Origin: Crocinitomicaceae bacterium
GTDB lineage: Bacteria; Bacteroidota; Bacteroidia; Flavobacteriales_D; Crocinitomicaceae
NCBI GenBank assembly: GCA_023957475.1
Contig: JAMLHA010000002.1
Location: forward strand, 206,420-270,419
Length of the DNA stretch: 64,000 nucleotides
Direction: 5' to 3'
In this document: positions 43,819 to 54,407 of the stretch, one piece after another
Layout: each line of letters starts with the position of its first letter
Position numbering within the stretch: the stretch's first letter is position 1
Position numbers and translations under genes: made by a program
Notes under the pieces: model-generated
The model's input: only the letters and a program-made list of their open reading frames with translations
Told to the model about the DNA's origin: nothing
The model's database searches: none

Positions 43819-44433
43819 ATGCCAGGGATAATTGGTAGAAAAGTCGGAATGACTAGCATTTATAGTGCTGAGGGTAAAGCATTACCATGCACAGTAATTG
43901 AAGCTGGTCCTTGTGTTGTTACTCAAGTAAAGACACAAGACAGAGATGGTTACGATGCCGTTCAATTAGGGTTTGGAACTCGTAAAGAGAAAAATACTCC
44001 AAATGCCTTGAAAGGTCACTTTAAAAAAGCAAATACTGAGCCTAAAGCGAAGTTGGCTGAATTTAAAGGTTTCGATAACTTGAATTTAGGAGATGTTGTT
44101 ACAACAGAAATCTTTGAAGAAGGAGAGTTCGTAGATGTAACAGGTACTTCTAAAGGTAAAGGTTTCCAAGGGGTTGTAAAACGTCATGGATTTGGTGGAG
44201 TTGGTCAAACAACACACGGTCAGCACAACAGATTGCGTGCTCCAGGTTCTATTGGAGCGGCTTCTTATCCAGCGAAAGTATTCAAAGGAATGAGAATGGC
44301 AGGTCAAACTGGAAATGCACGTGTTACAACTGACAACTTGCAAATATTGAAAGTATTAACTGATAAAAACTTATTAGTTGTTAAAGGTTCAGTGCCTGGA
44401 GCTAATGGTTCAATCGTAATTGTTCAGAAATAA
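43819..44433 (+). CDS. rplC: Ribosomal protein L3
   Basis: 204 residues. [14 protein letters not shown] at the start and GHGQ-region wording [20 protein letters not shown], where the modified Gln of L3 lies, are conserved. It initiates 50S assembly and reaches toward the peptidyl transferase centre. Its stop shares one base with the start of rplD. Confidence 0.96.
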   Translation: MPGIIGRKVGMTSIYSAEGKALPCTVIEAGPCVVTQVKTQDRDGYDAVQLGFGTRKEKNTPNALKGHFKKANTEPKAKLAEFKGFDNLNLGDVVTTEIFEEGEFVDVTGTSKGKGFQGVVKRHGFGGVGQTTHGQHNRLRAPGSIGAASYPAKVFKGMRMAGQTGNARVTTDNLQILKVLTDKNLLVVKGSVPGANGSIVIVQK

Positions 44434-45059
44434 TGGAAGTAAAAGTAATTGATACAAATGGTAAAGCTACTTCGAAAACTGTTAGTTTGTCTGAAGGAGT
44501 TTTTGGAATTGAACCAAATGATCACGCAATTTATTTAGATGTTAAGCAACACTTGGCTAATCGTCGTCAAGGAACGCACAAATCTAAAGAAAGAGCAGAA
44601 ATAGCTGGTTCAACTAAGAAGATTAAAAAACAAAAAGGTACAGGAGGCGCTCGTGCTGGTAGCATTAAGTCAGGTACACGAGTTGGTGGAGGTCGTATTT
44701 TTGGACCAAGACCAAGAAATTATAGCTTCAAGTTAAACGTTCAATTAAAGAGATTAGCACGTAAATCTGCGTTTGCTTACAAAGCTCAACAAGATTCTAT
44801 TATTGTTTTAGATGATGTGAACTTTGCAGCTCCAAAAACAAAAGATTTCATTTCTTTATTAAACGGATTGCAATTGAATAATGAAAAAGTATTATTCATT
44901 TTAGGAAGCAATAATGAGAATGTTTACAAATCTTCTCGTAACCTAGGTAAAGTAAAAGTTGTTACAGCTGATTCATTCAACACATTTGATGTATTGAATG
45001 CGAAGAAAGTTGTTTTAGCAACTAGTTCAATAGAAGTAATCGAAAAGATTCTAAATTGA
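44433..45059 (+). CDS. rplD: Ribosomal protein L4
   Basis: 208 residues. The basic tunnel loop QKGTGGARAGSIKSG with GGGRIFGPRPRNYSFKLN is intact, and macrolide-related positions appear ordinary. In E. coli L4 represses the S10 operon, but the matching leader is not present upstream of rpsJ here. It is coupled to rplC by a one-base overlap. Confidence 0.95.
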   Translation: MEVKVIDTNGKATSKTVSLSEGVFGIEPNDHAIYLDVKQHLANRRQGTHKSKERAEIAGSTKKIKKQKGTGGARAGSIKSGTRVGGGRIFGPRPRNYSFKLNVQLKRLARKSAFAYKAQQDSIIVLDDVNFAAPKTKDFISLLNGLQLNNEKVLFILGSNNENVYKSSRNLGKVKVVTADSFNTFDVLNAKKVVLATSSIEVIEKILN

Positions 45060-45066
45060 TTAGAAA

Positions 45067-45363
45067 ATGAAGACAATTATTAAAAAGCCAATTATTACAG
45101 AAAAGGCAACAGGACAAAGTGAAAGCCAAAATCGTTTTTCATTTGTTGTTGTTAGAGAGGCCAATAAATTGGAAATTAAAAATGCTATCGAGAAATTGTA
45201 TGGTGTTCAGGTAACTGGTGTTCATACAATGAATTATGGTGGTGGGAAACCCTCTGTTAAATACACTAACAAAGGTATCGTTGAGCAACGTAGTAAGCAA
45301 TGGAAAAAAGCTATTGTTACAGTTGCAGATGGAGAAACGATTGATTTATTCAGTAATTTATAA
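45067..45363 (+). CDS. rplW: Ribosomal protein L23
   Basis: 98 residues. IIKKPIITEKAT at the start, RFSFVVVREANKLEIKNAIE and the usual YGVQV strand are present. It lies at the tunnel exit and docks trigger factor and SRP. Seven bases after rplD. Confidence 0.95.
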   Translation: MKTIIKKPIITEKATGQSESQNRFSFVVVREANKLEIKNAIEKLYGVQVTGVHTMNYGGGKPSVKYTNKGIVEQRSKQWKKAIVTVADGETIDLFSNL

Positions 45364-45376
45364 GAAGTAAAACGAA

Positions 45377-46201
45377 ATGAGTCTTAAAAAATTCAAGCCT
45401 ACAACTCCAGGGCAAAGACATAAGATCAATAGTGATTACTCAGAAGTAACAGCCTCTAAGCCAGAAAAGTCATTGGTTGTTGGAAAGAGCAAATCAGGTG
45501 GTCGTAATCATGACGGTAAAATGACAATGCGCTACATTGGTGGTGGTCATAAACAAAAATACCGTATTATTGATTTCAAAAGAAGTAAACATGGAATACC
45601 AGCTACGGTAAAATCGATTGAATACGATCCAAATCGTACTGCACGTATTGCATTGTTATTTTATGCTGACGGTGAAAAGTCATATATCATCGCTCCAGAA
45701 GGATTGAAAGTAGGTGATACTGTAATGTCTGGTAAAGGAGCTACTCCTAATGTTGGTAACACTTTGTATTTAAGTGAAATTCCATTAGGTACTGTAATTC
45801 ATAACATTGAATTAACACCTGGAAAAGGTGGTGCAATTGCTCGTGGAGCAGGTGCATACGCACAATTGAACGCTCGTGATGGTCGTTATGCAATCGTTAA
45901 AATGCCTTCTGGTGAAACTAGAATGATTTTAACTACATGTATGGCAACAATCGGTTCTGTTTCGAATGCTGAACACAGCTTGGTTGTATCAGGTAAAGCT
46001 GGTAGAAAGCGTTGGTTGGGTCGTCGTCCACGTGTTCGTGGTGTAGTTATGAACCCGGTAGATCACCCAATGGGTGGTGGTGAAGGTCGTAACGCAGGAC
46101 AACACCCTCGTTCACGTAAAGGTACTCCTGCTAAAGGATACAAAACACGTGCTCCTAAGAAGTATTCAGATAAGTTAATCATCGAAAGAAGAAAAAAATA
46201 A
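45377..46201 (+). CDS. rplB: Ribosomal protein L2
   Basis: 274 residues. [20 protein letters not shown], the basic [14 protein letters not shown] region, and [14 protein letters not shown] with the near-catalytic His are conserved. It is a core 50S protein needed for subunit joining and peptidyl transfer. Confidence 0.97.
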   Translation: MSLKKFKPTTPGQRHKINSDYSEVTASKPEKSLVVGKSKSGGRNHDGKMTMRYIGGGHKQKYRIIDFKRSKHGIPATVKSIEYDPNRTARIALLFYADGEKSYIIAPEGLKVGDTVMSGKGATPNVGNTLYLSEIPLGTVIHNIELTPGKGGAIARGAGAYAQLNARDGRYAIVKMPSGETRMILTTCMATIGSVSNAEHSLVVSGKAGRKRWLGRRPRVRGVVMNPVDHPMGGGEGRNAGQHPRSRKGTPAKGYKTRAPKKYSDKLIIERRKK

Positions 46202-46208
46202 ATAGGAT

Positions 46209-46487
46209 ATGAGTCGTTCGTTGAAAAAACCACCATTTGTACATTACAAATTAATGAAAAGAGTGGATGACGCACAAGCGTCAGGTAAGAGTGATGTTAT
46301 CAAAACATGGTCAAGAGCAAGTACAATTACTCCAGACTTTGTAGGATTAACATTTGCAGTTCACAATGGAAACAAATTTATTCCAGTTTTCGTAACTGAA
46401 AACATGGTTGGACATAAATTAGGGGAGTTTGCTCCTACACGTAGTTTCCGTGGACATGCTGGTAATAAAAAAGATAAGAAAAGATAG
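46209..46487 (+). CDS. rpsS: Ribosomal protein S19
   Basis: 92 residues. [28 protein letters not shown] and [13 protein letters not shown] are typical; it forms a 30S head complex with S13. Seven bases after rplB. Confidence 0.96.
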   Translation: MSRSLKKPPFVHYKLMKRVDDAQASGKSDVIKTWSRASTITPDFVGLTFAVHNGNKFIPVFVTENMVGHKLGEFAPTRSFRGHAGNKKDKKR

Positions 46488-46511
46488 TATTAAATAGTTA
46501 TTAGCAAAATT

Positions 46512-46907
46512 ATGGGTGCTAGAAAACAGTTAAGAGCAAAGCAAATAAAAGAAGAGAAAGCTTCAACAGCGTTCGCTAGATTGAAGGATTCTCCAATTGC
46601 TCCAAGAAAGATGAGATTAGTTGCAGATCTTGTAAGGGGAGTAGAAGTAAATAAGGCTCTAAATATTTTGCAACACAATCCTAAAGCTGCGTCAGTAAGC
46701 TTAGAGAAACTTTTACGTTCAGCAATTGCCAATTGGGAGCAAAAAAATGAAGGGAAAAGCATTGAGGACGAAAAATTAATCGTTCGCTCTATTCAAGTTG
46801 ACGGTGGTGCAATGTTGAAACGAATTCAACCGGCTCCACAAGGACGTGCACATAGAATTAGAAAAAGGTCAAACCATGTTACCATTATCGTTGATGGTGT
46901 TAAATAA
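46512..46907 (+). CDS. rplV: Ribosomal protein L22
   Basis: 131 residues. [17 protein letters not shown] opens the globular domain, and the tunnel hairpin has [20 protein letters not shown] short extra N-terminus ([16 protein letters not shown]) is common in this phylum. Confidence 0.96.
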   Translation: MGARKQLRAKQIKEEKASTAFARLKDSPIAPRKMRLVADLVRGVEVNKALNILQHNPKAASVSLEKLLRSAIANWEQKNEGKSIEDEKLIVRSIQVDGGAMLKRIQPAPQGRAHRIRKRSNHVTIIVDGVK

Positions 46908-46916
46908 TTTAAGAGA

Positions 46917-47642
46917 ATGGGACAAAAAACAAATCCAATAGGTAATCGCTTAGGTTTCATCCACGGATGGGAATCTAACTGGTATGGAGGTGATAACTAT
47001 AAAGATAAGTTAGTAGAAGACGATAAGATAAGAAAATATCTTCATGCACGTCTTTCTAGAGCTTCAATCGCAAAAATTATCATTGAACGTACATTGAAAC
47101 TTGTCACAGTAACTATTAACACTGCAAGACCAGGTGTCATCATCGGTAAAGGTGGACAAGAAGTTGACAAGTTAAAAGAAGAATTAAAGAAAATCACTAA
47201 AAAAGAGATCCAAATCAACATCTTCGAAGTGAAGAGACCAGAATTGGACGCTCGTTTAGTTGCTGACGGTATTGCTCGTCAATTAGAAGCACGTATTTCT
47301 TTTAGAAGAGCAATTAAAATGGCTATCGCAAGTACAATGCGCATGGGAGCAGAAGGAATCAAAGTTAAGATTTCTGGACGTTTGAATGGTGCAGAGATGG
47401 CTCGTTCAGAGATGTACAAAGATGGACGTACTCCGTTACATACGTTCAGAGCTGACATCGATTATGCAATTTCAGAAGCTCACACGACTTATGGTCGCTT
47501 AGGTATCAAAGTATGGATATGTAAGGGTGAAGTTTTCGGAAAACGTGATTTATCACCAAATGTTGGTTTGACACAAGCTTCTAATAAAGGCGGTGCTAAA
47601 AAGAAATTATCAGCAGGTGGTGCTAAGAAAAGAAAAAAGTAA
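46917..47642 (+). CDS. rpsC: Ribosomal protein S3
   Basis: 241 residues. [15 protein letters not shown] opens the protein, the KH domain has [17 protein letters not shown], and the C-terminal domain has [14 protein letters not shown]. It lines the mRNA entry channel. A Lys/Gly-rich tail ([17 protein letters not shown]) extends the usual end. Confidence 0.96.
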   Translation: MGQKTNPIGNRLGFIHGWESNWYGGDNYKDKLVEDDKIRKYLHARLSRASIAKIIIERTLKLVTVTINTARPGVIIGKGGQEVDKLKEELKKITKKEIQINIFEVKRPELDARLVADGIARQLEARISFRRAIKMAIASTMRMGAEGIKVKISGRLNGAEMARSEMYKDGRTPLHTFRADIDYAISEAHTTYGRLGIKVWICKGEVFGKRDLSPNVGLTQASNKGGAKKKLSAGGAKKRKK

Positions 47643-47665
47643 TAAAACAGTAAAGTTTTAGAAAA

Positions 47666-48094
47666 ATGTTACAGCCAAAAAGAACCAAATTTAGAAAAGC
47701 GCAAAAGGGAAGAAACCGTGGTATCGCTCATAGAGGTAGCACGATCTCTTTCGGATCTTTTGCATTGAAAACTTTGGAGCCAGCGTGGATTACTTCACGT
47801 CAAATCGAGGCCTCTCGTATCGCGCTTAACCGTTACATGAAGCGTGAAGGAAAAGTATGGATTCGAATTTTCCCAGATAAACCAGTTACTTCTAAACCAG
47901 CTGAAGTACGTATGGGTAAAGGGAAAGGTGCTCCAAGTCACTGGGTTGCCGTTATCAAGCCAGGATGTATATTGTTTGAAGCGGACGGTGTTCCTTACGA
48001 AATAGCTAAAGAAGCTATGCGTTTGGCAGCACAAAAACTTCCAGTAAAATGTAAGTTTATCGTTCGTAATGATTTTGTAATCCCAGAAAAATAG
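47666..48094 (+). CDS. rplP: Ribosomal protein L16
   Basis: 142 residues. [19 protein letters not shown], then ISSRQ-type wording [20 protein letters not shown] and [16 protein letters not shown] are typical. It organises the A-site tRNA region of the 50S subunit. Confidence 0.96.
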   Translation: MLQPKRTKFRKAQKGRNRGIAHRGSTISFGSFALKTLEPAWITSRQIEASRIALNRYMKREGKVWIRIFPDKPVTSKPAEVRMGKGKGAPSHWVAVIKPGCILFEADGVPYEIAKEAMRLAAQKLPVKCKFIVRNDFVIPEK

Positions 48095-48103
48095 TCTTAA
48101 GAT

Positions 48104-48298
48104 ATGAAACAGCAAGAAATCACGAAATTATCAGTAGATGAAGTGAAAAGCCGTATTGAAGGCTTAAAAGGGCAATTAGCAAAAATCAAAGTAAATCACA
48201 AAGTATCTCCGTTGGAAAATCCAATGCAAATTCGCAAAATGAGAAAAGAAATTGCGCAATTAAGCACTGAATTAACACATCGTGGGAAGCAAGCTTAA
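48104..48298 (+). CDS. rpmC: Ribosomal protein L29
   Basis: 64 residues, a two-helix hairpin at the tunnel exit. LSVDEVKSRIEGLKGQLAKI and NPMQIRKMRKEIAQL are the family core. Nine bases after rplP. Confidence 0.94.
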   Translation: MKQQEITKLSVDEVKSRIEGLKGQLAKIKVNHKVSPLENPMQIRKMRKEIAQLSTELTHRGKQA

Positions 48299-48325
48299 TA
48301 ACTTGTAAATTTTAAAAAGATTGAA

Positions 48326-48583
48326 ATGGAAGAGCGTAATTTAAGAAAAGAACGTGTAGGTGTTGTAACCAGCGATAAAATGGATAAATCTATTGTTGTT
48401 GCGGTTGAAAGAAAAGTAAAACACCCGAAATATGGTAAGTTTGTTAAAAAAACTACTAAATTTGTTGCCCACGATGAGAAAAATGAATCCAATATTGGAG
48501 ACACAGTTCGCATTATGGAAACAAGACCTTTGTCAAAAACAAAGAATTGGAGATTAGTAGAAATCGTTGAACGAGCTAAATAA
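48326..48583 (+). CDS. rpsQ: Ribosomal protein S17
   Basis: 85 residues, an OB fold that binds 16S helices 7 and 11. [18 protein letters not shown] and [20 protein letters not shown] are conserved. Confidence 0.95.
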   Translation: MEERNLRKERVGVVTSDKMDKSIVVAVERKVKHPKYGKFVKKTTKFVAHDEKNESNIGDTVRIMETRPLSKTKNWRLVEIVERAK

Positions 48584-48592
48584 TTTTTAGTA

Positions 48593-48961
48593 ATGATACA
48601 AAGTGAATCAAGACTTACAGTAGCAGATAACTCAGGAGCAAAAGAAGTATTGTGTATCCGTGTTTTAGGAGGAACAAGACGTCGTTATGCTTCTGTAGGA
48701 GATAAAATCGTTGTTGCTGTTAAGAGTGCAGCGCCCTCTGGAGCCGTTAAAAAAGGATCGGTTGCCAAGGCAGTAGTTGTAAGAACAAAAAAAGAAATTC
48801 GTCGTGCTGACGGTTCTTACATTCGTTTCGATGATAACGCATGTGTTATCTTGAACGCAGCGGGTGACATTAGAGGTACCCGTATTTTTGGACCAGTTGC
48901 TCGTGAGCTTCGTGAAAGAGACTATATGAAAATAGTTTCTTTAGCTCCTGAGGTACTTTAA
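48593..48961 (+). CDS. rplN: Ribosomal protein L14
   Basis: 122 residues. [19 protein letters not shown] and the C-terminal [20 protein letters not shown] are diagnostic; it forms an intersubunit bridge. It starts the spc-type gene order, nine bases after rpsQ with no promoter between. Confidence 0.96.
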   Translation: MIQSESRLTVADNSGAKEVLCIRVLGGTRRRYASVGDKIVVAVKSAAPSGAVKKGSVAKAVVVRTKKEIRRADGSYIRFDDNACVILNAAGDIRGTRIFGPVARELRERDYMKIVSLAPEVL

Positions 48962-48983
48962 TTAATTATTAATTGTAGAAGTT

Positions 48984-49301
48984 ATGCAACAGAAATTACA
49001 TATTAAAGTTGGTGATACAGTTAAGGTTATTAGCGGTACATCACGCGGTCGTGAAGGAAAAGTCCTTGCGATTGACAGAACGAAACTTCGTGCAACAGTA
49101 GAAGGTTTGAATATTGTAAAAAAACATTCAAAACCGAGTGCACAAAATCCTCAAGGTGGAATTGTTGAAATGGAAGCAGGGATACATATTTCCAACCTTA
49201 TGTTAGTTCATAAAGGCGAAGCTACAAGAGTAGGTCGTAAATTGGACAAAGATGGTAAATTAGTACGTTATTCAAAAAAGTCAGGGGAGGAGATAAAGTA
49301 A
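48984..49301 (+). CDS. rplX: Ribosomal protein L24
   Basis: 105 residues, a KOW-domain assembly initiator of the 50S subunit. [20 protein letters not shown] and [17 protein letters not shown] are typical. One base separates its stop from the start of rplE. Confidence 0.95.
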   Translation: MQQKLHIKVGDTVKVISGTSRGREGKVLAIDRTKLRATVEGLNIVKKHSKPSAQNPQGGIVEMEAGIHISNLMLVHKGEATRVGRKLDKDGKLVRYSKKSGEEIK

Positions 49302-49302
49302 T

Positions 49303-49854
49303 ATGAGCTATACACCAAGACTTAAGGAAAAGTATAAAGCAGAGATTATTCCTGCTTTGACTGAAAAATTTGGGTACAAAACTTCAATGCGTGTACCTAA
49401 ATTAACTAAGATTGTAATCAATCAAGGTTTAGGAGCTGCTGTAGCAGACAAGAAAATTGTTGAAACTGCAGTTGAAGAATTATCTAGAATTGCTGGTCAA
49501 AAAGCAATCCAAACAAAATCTAAAAAGGATATTTCCAACTTTAAGTTGAGAAAAGGAATGCCTATTGGAGCAATGGTAACATTAAGAGGTGATAACATGT
49601 ATAACTTCTTAGACCGTTTGATTTCAGTAGCTATACCAAGAACTCGTGACTTTAGAGGAATCTCTGCAACTGGTTTTGATGGTAGAGGTAACTTTAACTA
49701 TGGAGTGAAAGAACATATCATTTTCCCTGAAATCGATATCGATAAAGTAAATCGTATTTTAGGAATGGATATTACGTTCGTTACAACAGCAGAAACAGAC
49801 GAAGAAGGTAAAGCATTATTAGATGCATTTGGTTTCCCATTTTTAAAAAAATAA
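49303..49854 (+). CDS. rplE: Ribosomal protein L5
   Basis: 183 residues, a 5S rRNA binder in the central protuberance. [34 protein letters not shown] and [17 protein letters not shown] are conserved. In E. coli the S8 autoregulatory site overlaps this start; I see no obvious hairpin in the one-base gap here. Confidence 0.96.
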   Translation: MSYTPRLKEKYKAEIIPALTEKFGYKTSMRVPKLTKIVINQGLGAAVADKKIVETAVEELSRIAGQKAIQTKSKKDISNFKLRKGMPIGAMVTLRGDNMYNFLDRLISVAIPRTRDFRGISATGFDGRGNFNYGVKEHIIFPEIDIDKVNRILGMDITFVTTAETDEEGKALLDAFGFPFLKK

Positions 49855-49857
49855 CAG

Positions 49858-50172
49858 ATGGCTAAAGAATCAATGAAAGCGCGTGAGCGCAAAAGAGAAA
49901 AACTTCATGCTCGTTATGCTAAAAAGCGTGAAGAATTAGTTAAAATTTTGAAATCAACAGATTCTTCAGACGAAATTGTTGATGCAAAATGGGACGCAAT
50001 GATGGCACTTCAAAAACTACCAGCAAATTCTGCAAAGAATAGACAACACAACCGTTGTGGCTTGACTGGTCGTCCTAGAGGTTACATGCGTCAATTTGGA
50101 ATTTCACGTGTTACTTTTAGAGAAATGGCACTTGCAGGAAAAATTCCTGGTGTGAAAAAAGCTAGTTGGTAA
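49858..50172 (+). CDS. rpsN: Ribosomal protein S14, zinc-free type
   Basis: 104 residues. [16 protein letters not shown] and [18 protein letters not shown] are typical. It has the C-minus form: HNRCGL with no CxxC zinc pair. The middle (about 31-50, with [15 protein letters not shown]) is some 15 residues longer than in many Bacteroidota S14 proteins of about 89 residues. The next promoter lies only 11 bases after the stop. Confidence 0.93.
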   Translation: MAKESMKARERKREKLHARYAKKREELVKILKSTDSSDEIVDAKWDAMMALQKLPANSAKNRQHNRCGLTGRPRGYMRQFGISRVTFREMALAGKIPGVKKASW

Positions 50173-50182
50173 AATATTTTAT

Positions 50183-50279
50183 TATATTTGCACCCCAATT
50201 TAGTAGTATTAACTGATTAAAGGTTTGAAATGTATTGAAATTCAATACATTTCAAAAACCGTAATCGAAATTAAATTAT
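50183..50279 (+). promoter_or_regulatory. Internal promoter and 33-base palindrome leader of rpsH
   Basis: TATATTTG (50183-50190) followed by CACCCC repeats the rpsL promoter wording. In the leader, TTTGAAATGTATTGAA (50224-50239) and TTCAATACATTTCAAA (50241-50256) are perfectly complementary over 16 bases around one A, with GG and CC as outer partners. The hairpin ends 23 bases before ATG 50280. It has no T run, so regulation of translation or RNA stability is more likely than termination. Confidence 0.75.
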
Positions 50280-50678
50280 ATGAATACAGATCCGATAGCA
50301 GATTATTTGACTCGTATCAGAAATGCGAGCTCTGCTGGTTTAAAAACAGTAAGTATCCCTGCTTCAAACACGAAGCGTGCTATTACTCAAATTCTTTTTG
50401 ATCAAGGGTACATTACAAATTACAAATTTGAAGAGGATACAAAACAAGGCATTATTACAATTGCTTTGAAATACAATCCTTCGACAAGAGTTCCTGCAAT
50501 TACAAAAATTCAGAGAGCTTCTAGACCAGGTTTACGTAAATATTCAGGAAGCAAAGAAATTCCTAGCGTAATGAATGGTTTAGGAATTGCAGTTGTATCT
50601 ACATCTAAAGGTGTAATTACAGACAAAGAAGCTAAAAAATTAAACGTAGGTGGCGAAGTGCTTTGCTACGTGTATTAA
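50280..50678 (+). CDS. rpsH: Ribosomal protein S8
   Basis: 132 residues. DPIADYLTRIRNASSAG, PSTRVPAITKIQRASRPGLR and the C-terminal TSKGVITDKEAKKLNVGGEV are conserved. S8 is a central 16S binder and the classical repressor of the spc operon in E. coli. Here a separate promoter and a strong hairpin precede its own gene. Confidence 0.96.
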   Translation: MNTDPIADYLTRIRNASSAGLKTVSIPASNTKRAITQILFDQGYITNYKFEEDTKQGIITIALKYNPSTRVPAITKIQRASRPGLRKYSGSKEIPSVMNGLGIAVVSTSKGVITDKEAKKLNVGGEVLCYVY

Positions 50679-50697
50679 TCTTTAACAAATAACAGAA

Positions 50698-51255
50698 ATG
50701 TCAAGGATAGGTAAATCCCCAGTAAGCATCCCGAGTGGAGTAGAAGTAAAGATGGACGGTAATGTAATTACTGTTAAAGGTTCCAAAGGAGAGTTGACTC
50801 AAGTTATCGATACAGATAGCGTGACACTTTCTATTGAAGATGGAACAATCACTTTCAGCCGCGCAACTGACGCACCTTCTCATCGTGCTAAACATGGTTT
50901 ATACCGTGCTTTAGTACAAAATATGGTAATTGGCGTATCAGAAGGGTTTAAAAAGGAATTAGAAGTTGAAGGAGTTGGATTCCGTGCAACAGCAACAGGT
51001 CAATTGTTGGAGTTGTCATTAGGTTTCTCTCACCCAATAGCTATCGAACTTCCTAAAGAAATTAAAGTATCAGCAGATACCCAAAAAGGAAAGGCACCCG
51101 TTGTAACTCTTGAGTCACACGATAAACAACTTTTGGGTCAAGCCGTTGCTAAAATTCGTTCCTTCCGTAAGCCAGAACCATATAAAGGAAAAGGTATTAA
51201 GTATGTTGGCGAAATTATTAGAAGAAAGGCAGGTAAGTCTGCTGCTAAAAAATAA
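50698..51255 (+). CDS. rplF: Ribosomal protein L6
   Basis: 185 residues of two similar alpha/beta domains. MSRIGKSPVSIPSGVEV, GVGFRATATGQLLELSLGFSH and RKPEPYKGKGIKYVGE are typical; the protein lies near the factor-binding site of the 50S subunit. Confidence 0.96.
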   Translation: MSRIGKSPVSIPSGVEVKMDGNVITVKGSKGELTQVIDTDSVTLSIEDGTITFSRATDAPSHRAKHGLYRALVQNMVIGVSEGFKKELEVEGVGFRATATGQLLELSLGFSHPIAIELPKEIKVSADTQKGKAPVVTLESHDKQLLGQAVAKIRSFRKPEPYKGKGIKYVGEIIRRKAGKSAAKK

Positions 51256-51265
51256 AATTTAAGTT

Positions 51266-51619
51266 ATGGCATTTAGTAAATTAAAAAGAAGAGCGAAAAT
51301 TAAAAGAAGCATTAGAAAGAAAATTTCTGGTACTTCTATGGTGCCTAGATTATCAGTTTTTCGTAGTAACAAGCAAATTTATGCGCAAGTTATCGACGAT
51401 ACAAATGGAAAAACGTTAGTTGCAGCATCAACATTTAACAACAAAGCAGTTGCTAAGATGAATAAATCTGAGCAAGCAGCAGTTGTTGGTAAAGAAATTG
51501 CAGAAAAAGCAATCAAAGCAGGTGTTCAAAACGTTGTGTTTGATCGTAATGGATACTTGTATCACGGTAGAGTTAAATCATTAGCTAACTCAGCAAGAGA
51601 AGGCGGTTTAAAATTTTAA
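51266..51619 (+). CDS. rplR: Ribosomal protein L18
   Basis: 117 residues, a 5S rRNA binder. [34 protein letters not shown] and [17 protein letters not shown] are diagnostic. Two bases separate it from rpsE. Confidence 0.96.
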   Translation: MAFSKLKRRAKIKRSIRKKISGTSMVPRLSVFRSNKQIYAQVIDDTNGKTLVAASTFNNKAVAKMNKSEQAAVVGKEIAEKAIKAGVQNVVFDRNGYLYHGRVKSLANSAREGGLKF

Positions 51620-51621
51620 TT

Positions 51622-52140
51622 ATGGCAACAAAAGCATTTAATAAAGTAAAATCTTCGGATATTGAATTGAAAGATCGTTTAGTAGCCGTAAACCGCGTAA
51701 CAAAAGTTACAAAAGGAGGTAGAACATTCTCTTTTTCAGCTGTTGTTGTAGTTGGTGATGAAAATGGTGTCGTAGGACATGGTTTAGGAAAAGCTAAAGA
51801 AGTAACAGAAGCGATTACTAAAGCAATCGAAGACGCTAAGAAAAATCTTATCAAAGTTCCTGTATTAAAAGGAACGATTCCTCATCCACAAAAAGGTAAA
51901 TATAGTGGAGCAAGCGTTTTGATTAAACCAGCTTCTGCCGGTACAGGAGTAATTGCAGGTGGTGCAATGCGTGCTGTATTGGAAAGCGTTGGTATTCATA
52001 ACGTGTTGGCGAAATCTCAAGGATCTTCAAATCCTCACAACGTAATTAAAGCTACATTCGATGCATTGTCAAGTTTAAGAGATGGTGTTACAGTAGCAAA
52101 ACAACGTGGTATTACATTGGATAAAGTATTTAATGGTTAA
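51622..52140 (+). CDS. rpsE: Ribosomal protein S5
   Basis: 172 residues. [38 protein letters not shown] and the loop near [19 protein letters not shown] are typical. It lies at the mRNA entry and supports helicase activity and fidelity. Confidence 0.96.
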   Translation: MATKAFNKVKSSDIELKDRLVAVNRVTKVTKGGRTFSFSAVVVVGDENGVVGHGLGKAKEVTEAITKAIEDAKKNLIKVPVLKGTIPHPQKGKYSGASVLIKPASAGTGVIAGGAMRAVLESVGIHNVLAKSQGSSNPHNVIKATFDALSSLRDGVTVAKQRGITLDKVFNG

Positions 52141-52151
52141 TCAAAACAGAA

Positions 52152-52328
52152 ATGGCTACAATTAAAATTAAGCAAGTAAGAAGCGCTATTAAACGTCCAG
52201 CAGTACAAAAAGCTACGATTAAAGCGTTAGGATTTAGGAAGTTGAACCAAGTAATTGAGAAAGAAGCAACTCCTCAAATCATGGGAATGATAAATAAAGT
52301 ACAACACTTAGTACAAGTTGTTGAATAA
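52152..52328 (+). CDS. rpmD: Ribosomal protein L30
   Basis: 58 residues, start ATG 52152. MATIKIKQVRSAIKRP, then KALGFRKLNQVIEKEATP and GMINKVQHLVQVVE, match the small L30 fold. It sits in the conserved place between rpsE and rplO. Confidence 0.94.
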   Translation: MATIKIKQVRSAIKRPAVQKATIKALGFRKLNQVIEKEATPQIMGMINKVQHLVQVVE

Positions 52329-52345
52329 TTTAAAATTGATTTAAC

Positions 52346-52795
52346 ATGAGCAATTTACATAATTTGACTCCAGCTAAAGGGTCTGTAAGAAGCAGAAAAA
52401 GAATCGCAAGAGGACAAGGGTCTGGTTTTGGTGGTACTGCTACTCGTGGACACAAAGGAGCGAAGTCAAGATCAGGATATAGTAAGAAAATAGGATTTGA
52501 AGGAGGTCAAATGCCACTTCAAAGACGTGTACCTAAATTTGGTTTCAAGAACATTAATAGAGTTGAATACAAAGCTATTAATCTTGATATTTTACAATCA
52601 TTAGTTGAACGTAAAAATGTAAGTGAAATTACATTGGATGTATTGCGTGAAAACGGAATGATTTCAAACAATGATTTAGTAAAAATTCTAGGTAGAGGTG
52701 AGTTAACAGCTAAGATAAATATCACAGCACATAAATTTTCAGCATCTGCAAAAGAAGCAATTGAAAAAAATGGTGGTAATTGTTCTGAAATTTAA
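52346..52795 (+). CDS. rplO: Ribosomal protein L15
   Basis: 149 residues. NLTPAKGSVRSRKRIARGQG with GSGFGGTATRGHKGAKSRSG forms the Gly/Arg-rich extended N-terminus, and FEGGQMPLQRRVPKFGF follows. It is a late 50S assembly protein. secY starts 20 bases later. Confidence 0.96.
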   Translation: MSNLHNLTPAKGSVRSRKRIARGQGSGFGGTATRGHKGAKSRSGYSKKIGFEGGQMPLQRRVPKFGFKNINRVEYKAINLDILQSLVERKNVSEITLDVLRENGMISNNDLVKILGRGELTAKINITAHKFSASAKEAIEKNGGNCSEI

Positions 52796-52815
52796 CTAAC
52801 TTCGCACTTTTTTAT

Positions 52816-54150
52816 ATGAAACGTTTAGTACAGAGTTTAAAAAATATTTGGAAAGTTGAAGAACTGAGAAAGAGAATTATACTTACTCTTTCTCTAGTTC
52901 TTATTTATAGAATTGGTTCTTTCATCATTATTCCAGGTGTTAATTATACTGCTTTAGCGAAAGCTAATCAAGCAGGATCAGCTAATGTATTAGAAGATTT
53001 GTTATCATTGTTTTCAGGAGGTGGATTCACAAATGCTTCAGTAATGGCTTTGGGAATCATGCCTTATATTAGTGCATCCATCATCATGCAGCTATTAGGG
53101 ATGGCGGTTCCTGCTGTTCAAAAAATGCAAAATGAAGGTGAATCTGGAAGAAAACAAATCAATAACTACACTAGAATTCTAACAATTATTATCTGTGGAT
53201 TACAAGCTCCTAGCTACTTGGCATTGTATGTGCAAAGTAAAGGTGCAATGCCTGCAGATGAATCTACTTTATGGTGGACACAAACAATCTTAGTATTGAT
53301 TGCTGGTTCAATGTTTGCTGTGTGGTTGGGTGAAAGAATTACAGAAAAAGGAATAGGTAATGGTATCTCCCTTTTGATTACTGTAGGTATCTTAGCTCGT
53401 TTGCCTCAAGCATTCATGTCAGAAATAGGTATCAATAGTGGTAACTTAATTAAAATCATCTTGGAAATTGTTGTTTTCATGTTGATTGTAATGGCTACTG
53501 TGTTTATCGTTGAAGGTGTTAGAAAAATTCCTTTAAATACAGCAAAAAAAGTTGTTGGTATTAGAGCTGCAGAGCAAGGAGCACGTAATTATTTGCCTAT
53601 TAAGGTAAATGCATCTGGTGTAATGCCTATTATCTTCGCTCAAGCTATCGTAACTATTCCAATGATGTTATTTGCATCTGCAACAGAAACGCCAAGTAAA
53701 CTTCAAGTTGAAATGAGTAATCCGTATGGTTTTTGGTACAATTTATTATTAGCAGTATTGATTATTGTATTTACATATTTCTATACAGCTATCATGATTA
53801 ATCCAAAGAAAATTGCTGATGATTTGAAGAAAAGTGGTGGTTTTATCCCAGGTGTTAAACCAGGAACAGATACAGCAGAGTATGTAGATGAATTGGTATC
53901 ACGCATTACATTACCAGGATCATTGTTCTTAGCATTTATTGCTATTATACCTGCGATTGCTTATATCGCTGGTGTGAATGGTCAATTTGCCATGTTCTTT
54001 GGTGGAACCTCTCTATTGATTATGGTTGCGGTTGTTTTAGATACTTTGCAACAAATCGAATCGTATCTATTAAATCGTCACATGGACTCTTTAATGGATG
54101 GTACAAAAACAAGAGGTAGAAGATCTGCTAACGAAATATCAGGATTTTAA
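52816..54150 (+). CDS. secY: SecY preprotein translocase channel subunit
   Basis: 444 residues with ten transmembrane helices. [28 protein letters not shown] and [14 protein letters not shown] are typical; the basic cytoplasmic loops (near [16 protein letters not shown]) contact SecA or the ribosome. It forms the inner-membrane channel for signal-peptide proteins, including the lipoproteins and T9SS clients seen in this window. infA follows after four bases. Confidence 0.97.
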   Translation: MKRLVQSLKNIWKVEELRKRIILTLSLVLIYRIGSFIIIPGVNYTALAKANQAGSANVLEDLLSLFSGGGFTNASVMALGIMPYISASIIMQLLGMAVPAVQKMQNEGESGRKQINNYTRILTIIICGLQAPSYLALYVQSKGAMPADESTLWWTQTILVLIAGSMFAVWLGERITEKGIGNGISLLITVGILARLPQAFMSEIGINSGNLIKIILEIVVFMLIVMATVFIVEGVRKIPLNTAKKVVGIRAAEQGARNYLPIKVNASGVMPIIFAQAIVTIPMMLFASATETPSKLQVEMSNPYGFWYNLLLAVLIIVFTYFYTAIMINPKKIADDLKKSGGFIPGVKPGTDTAEYVDELVSRITLPGSLFLAFIAIIPAIAYIAGVNGQFAMFFGGTSLLIMVAVVLDTLQQIESYLLNRHMDSLMDGTKTRGRRSANEISGF

Positions 54151-54154
54151 TCGT

Positions 54155-54373
54155 ATGGCAAAACAAGCATCTATAGAACAAGATGGAACAATTGTAGAAG
54201 CATTGTCAAATGCAATGTTCCGTGTAGAATTGGAAAATGGGCATGTGATTACAGCACATATTTCTGGAAAAATGAGAATGTTTTACATCAAAATTCTTCC
54301 AGGTGATAAAGTGAAAGTTGAAATGTCTCCTTATGATTTAACAAAAGGACGAATTTCTTTCAGATATAAATAA
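54155..54373 (+). CDS. infA: Translation initiation factor IF-1
   Basis: 72 residues from ATG 54155 (a longer frame would overlap secY). [36 protein letters not shown] and [19 protein letters not shown] form the S1-type OB fold that occupies the A site during initiation. Length is exactly that of the family. Confidence 0.95.
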   Translation: MAKQASIEQDGTIVEALSNAMFRVELENGHVITAHISGKMRMFYIKILPGDKVKVEMSPYDLTKGRISFRYK

Positions 54374-54407
54374 TAAGAAGCGCTCAAAATATTAAAAATA
54401 TAGAAAA

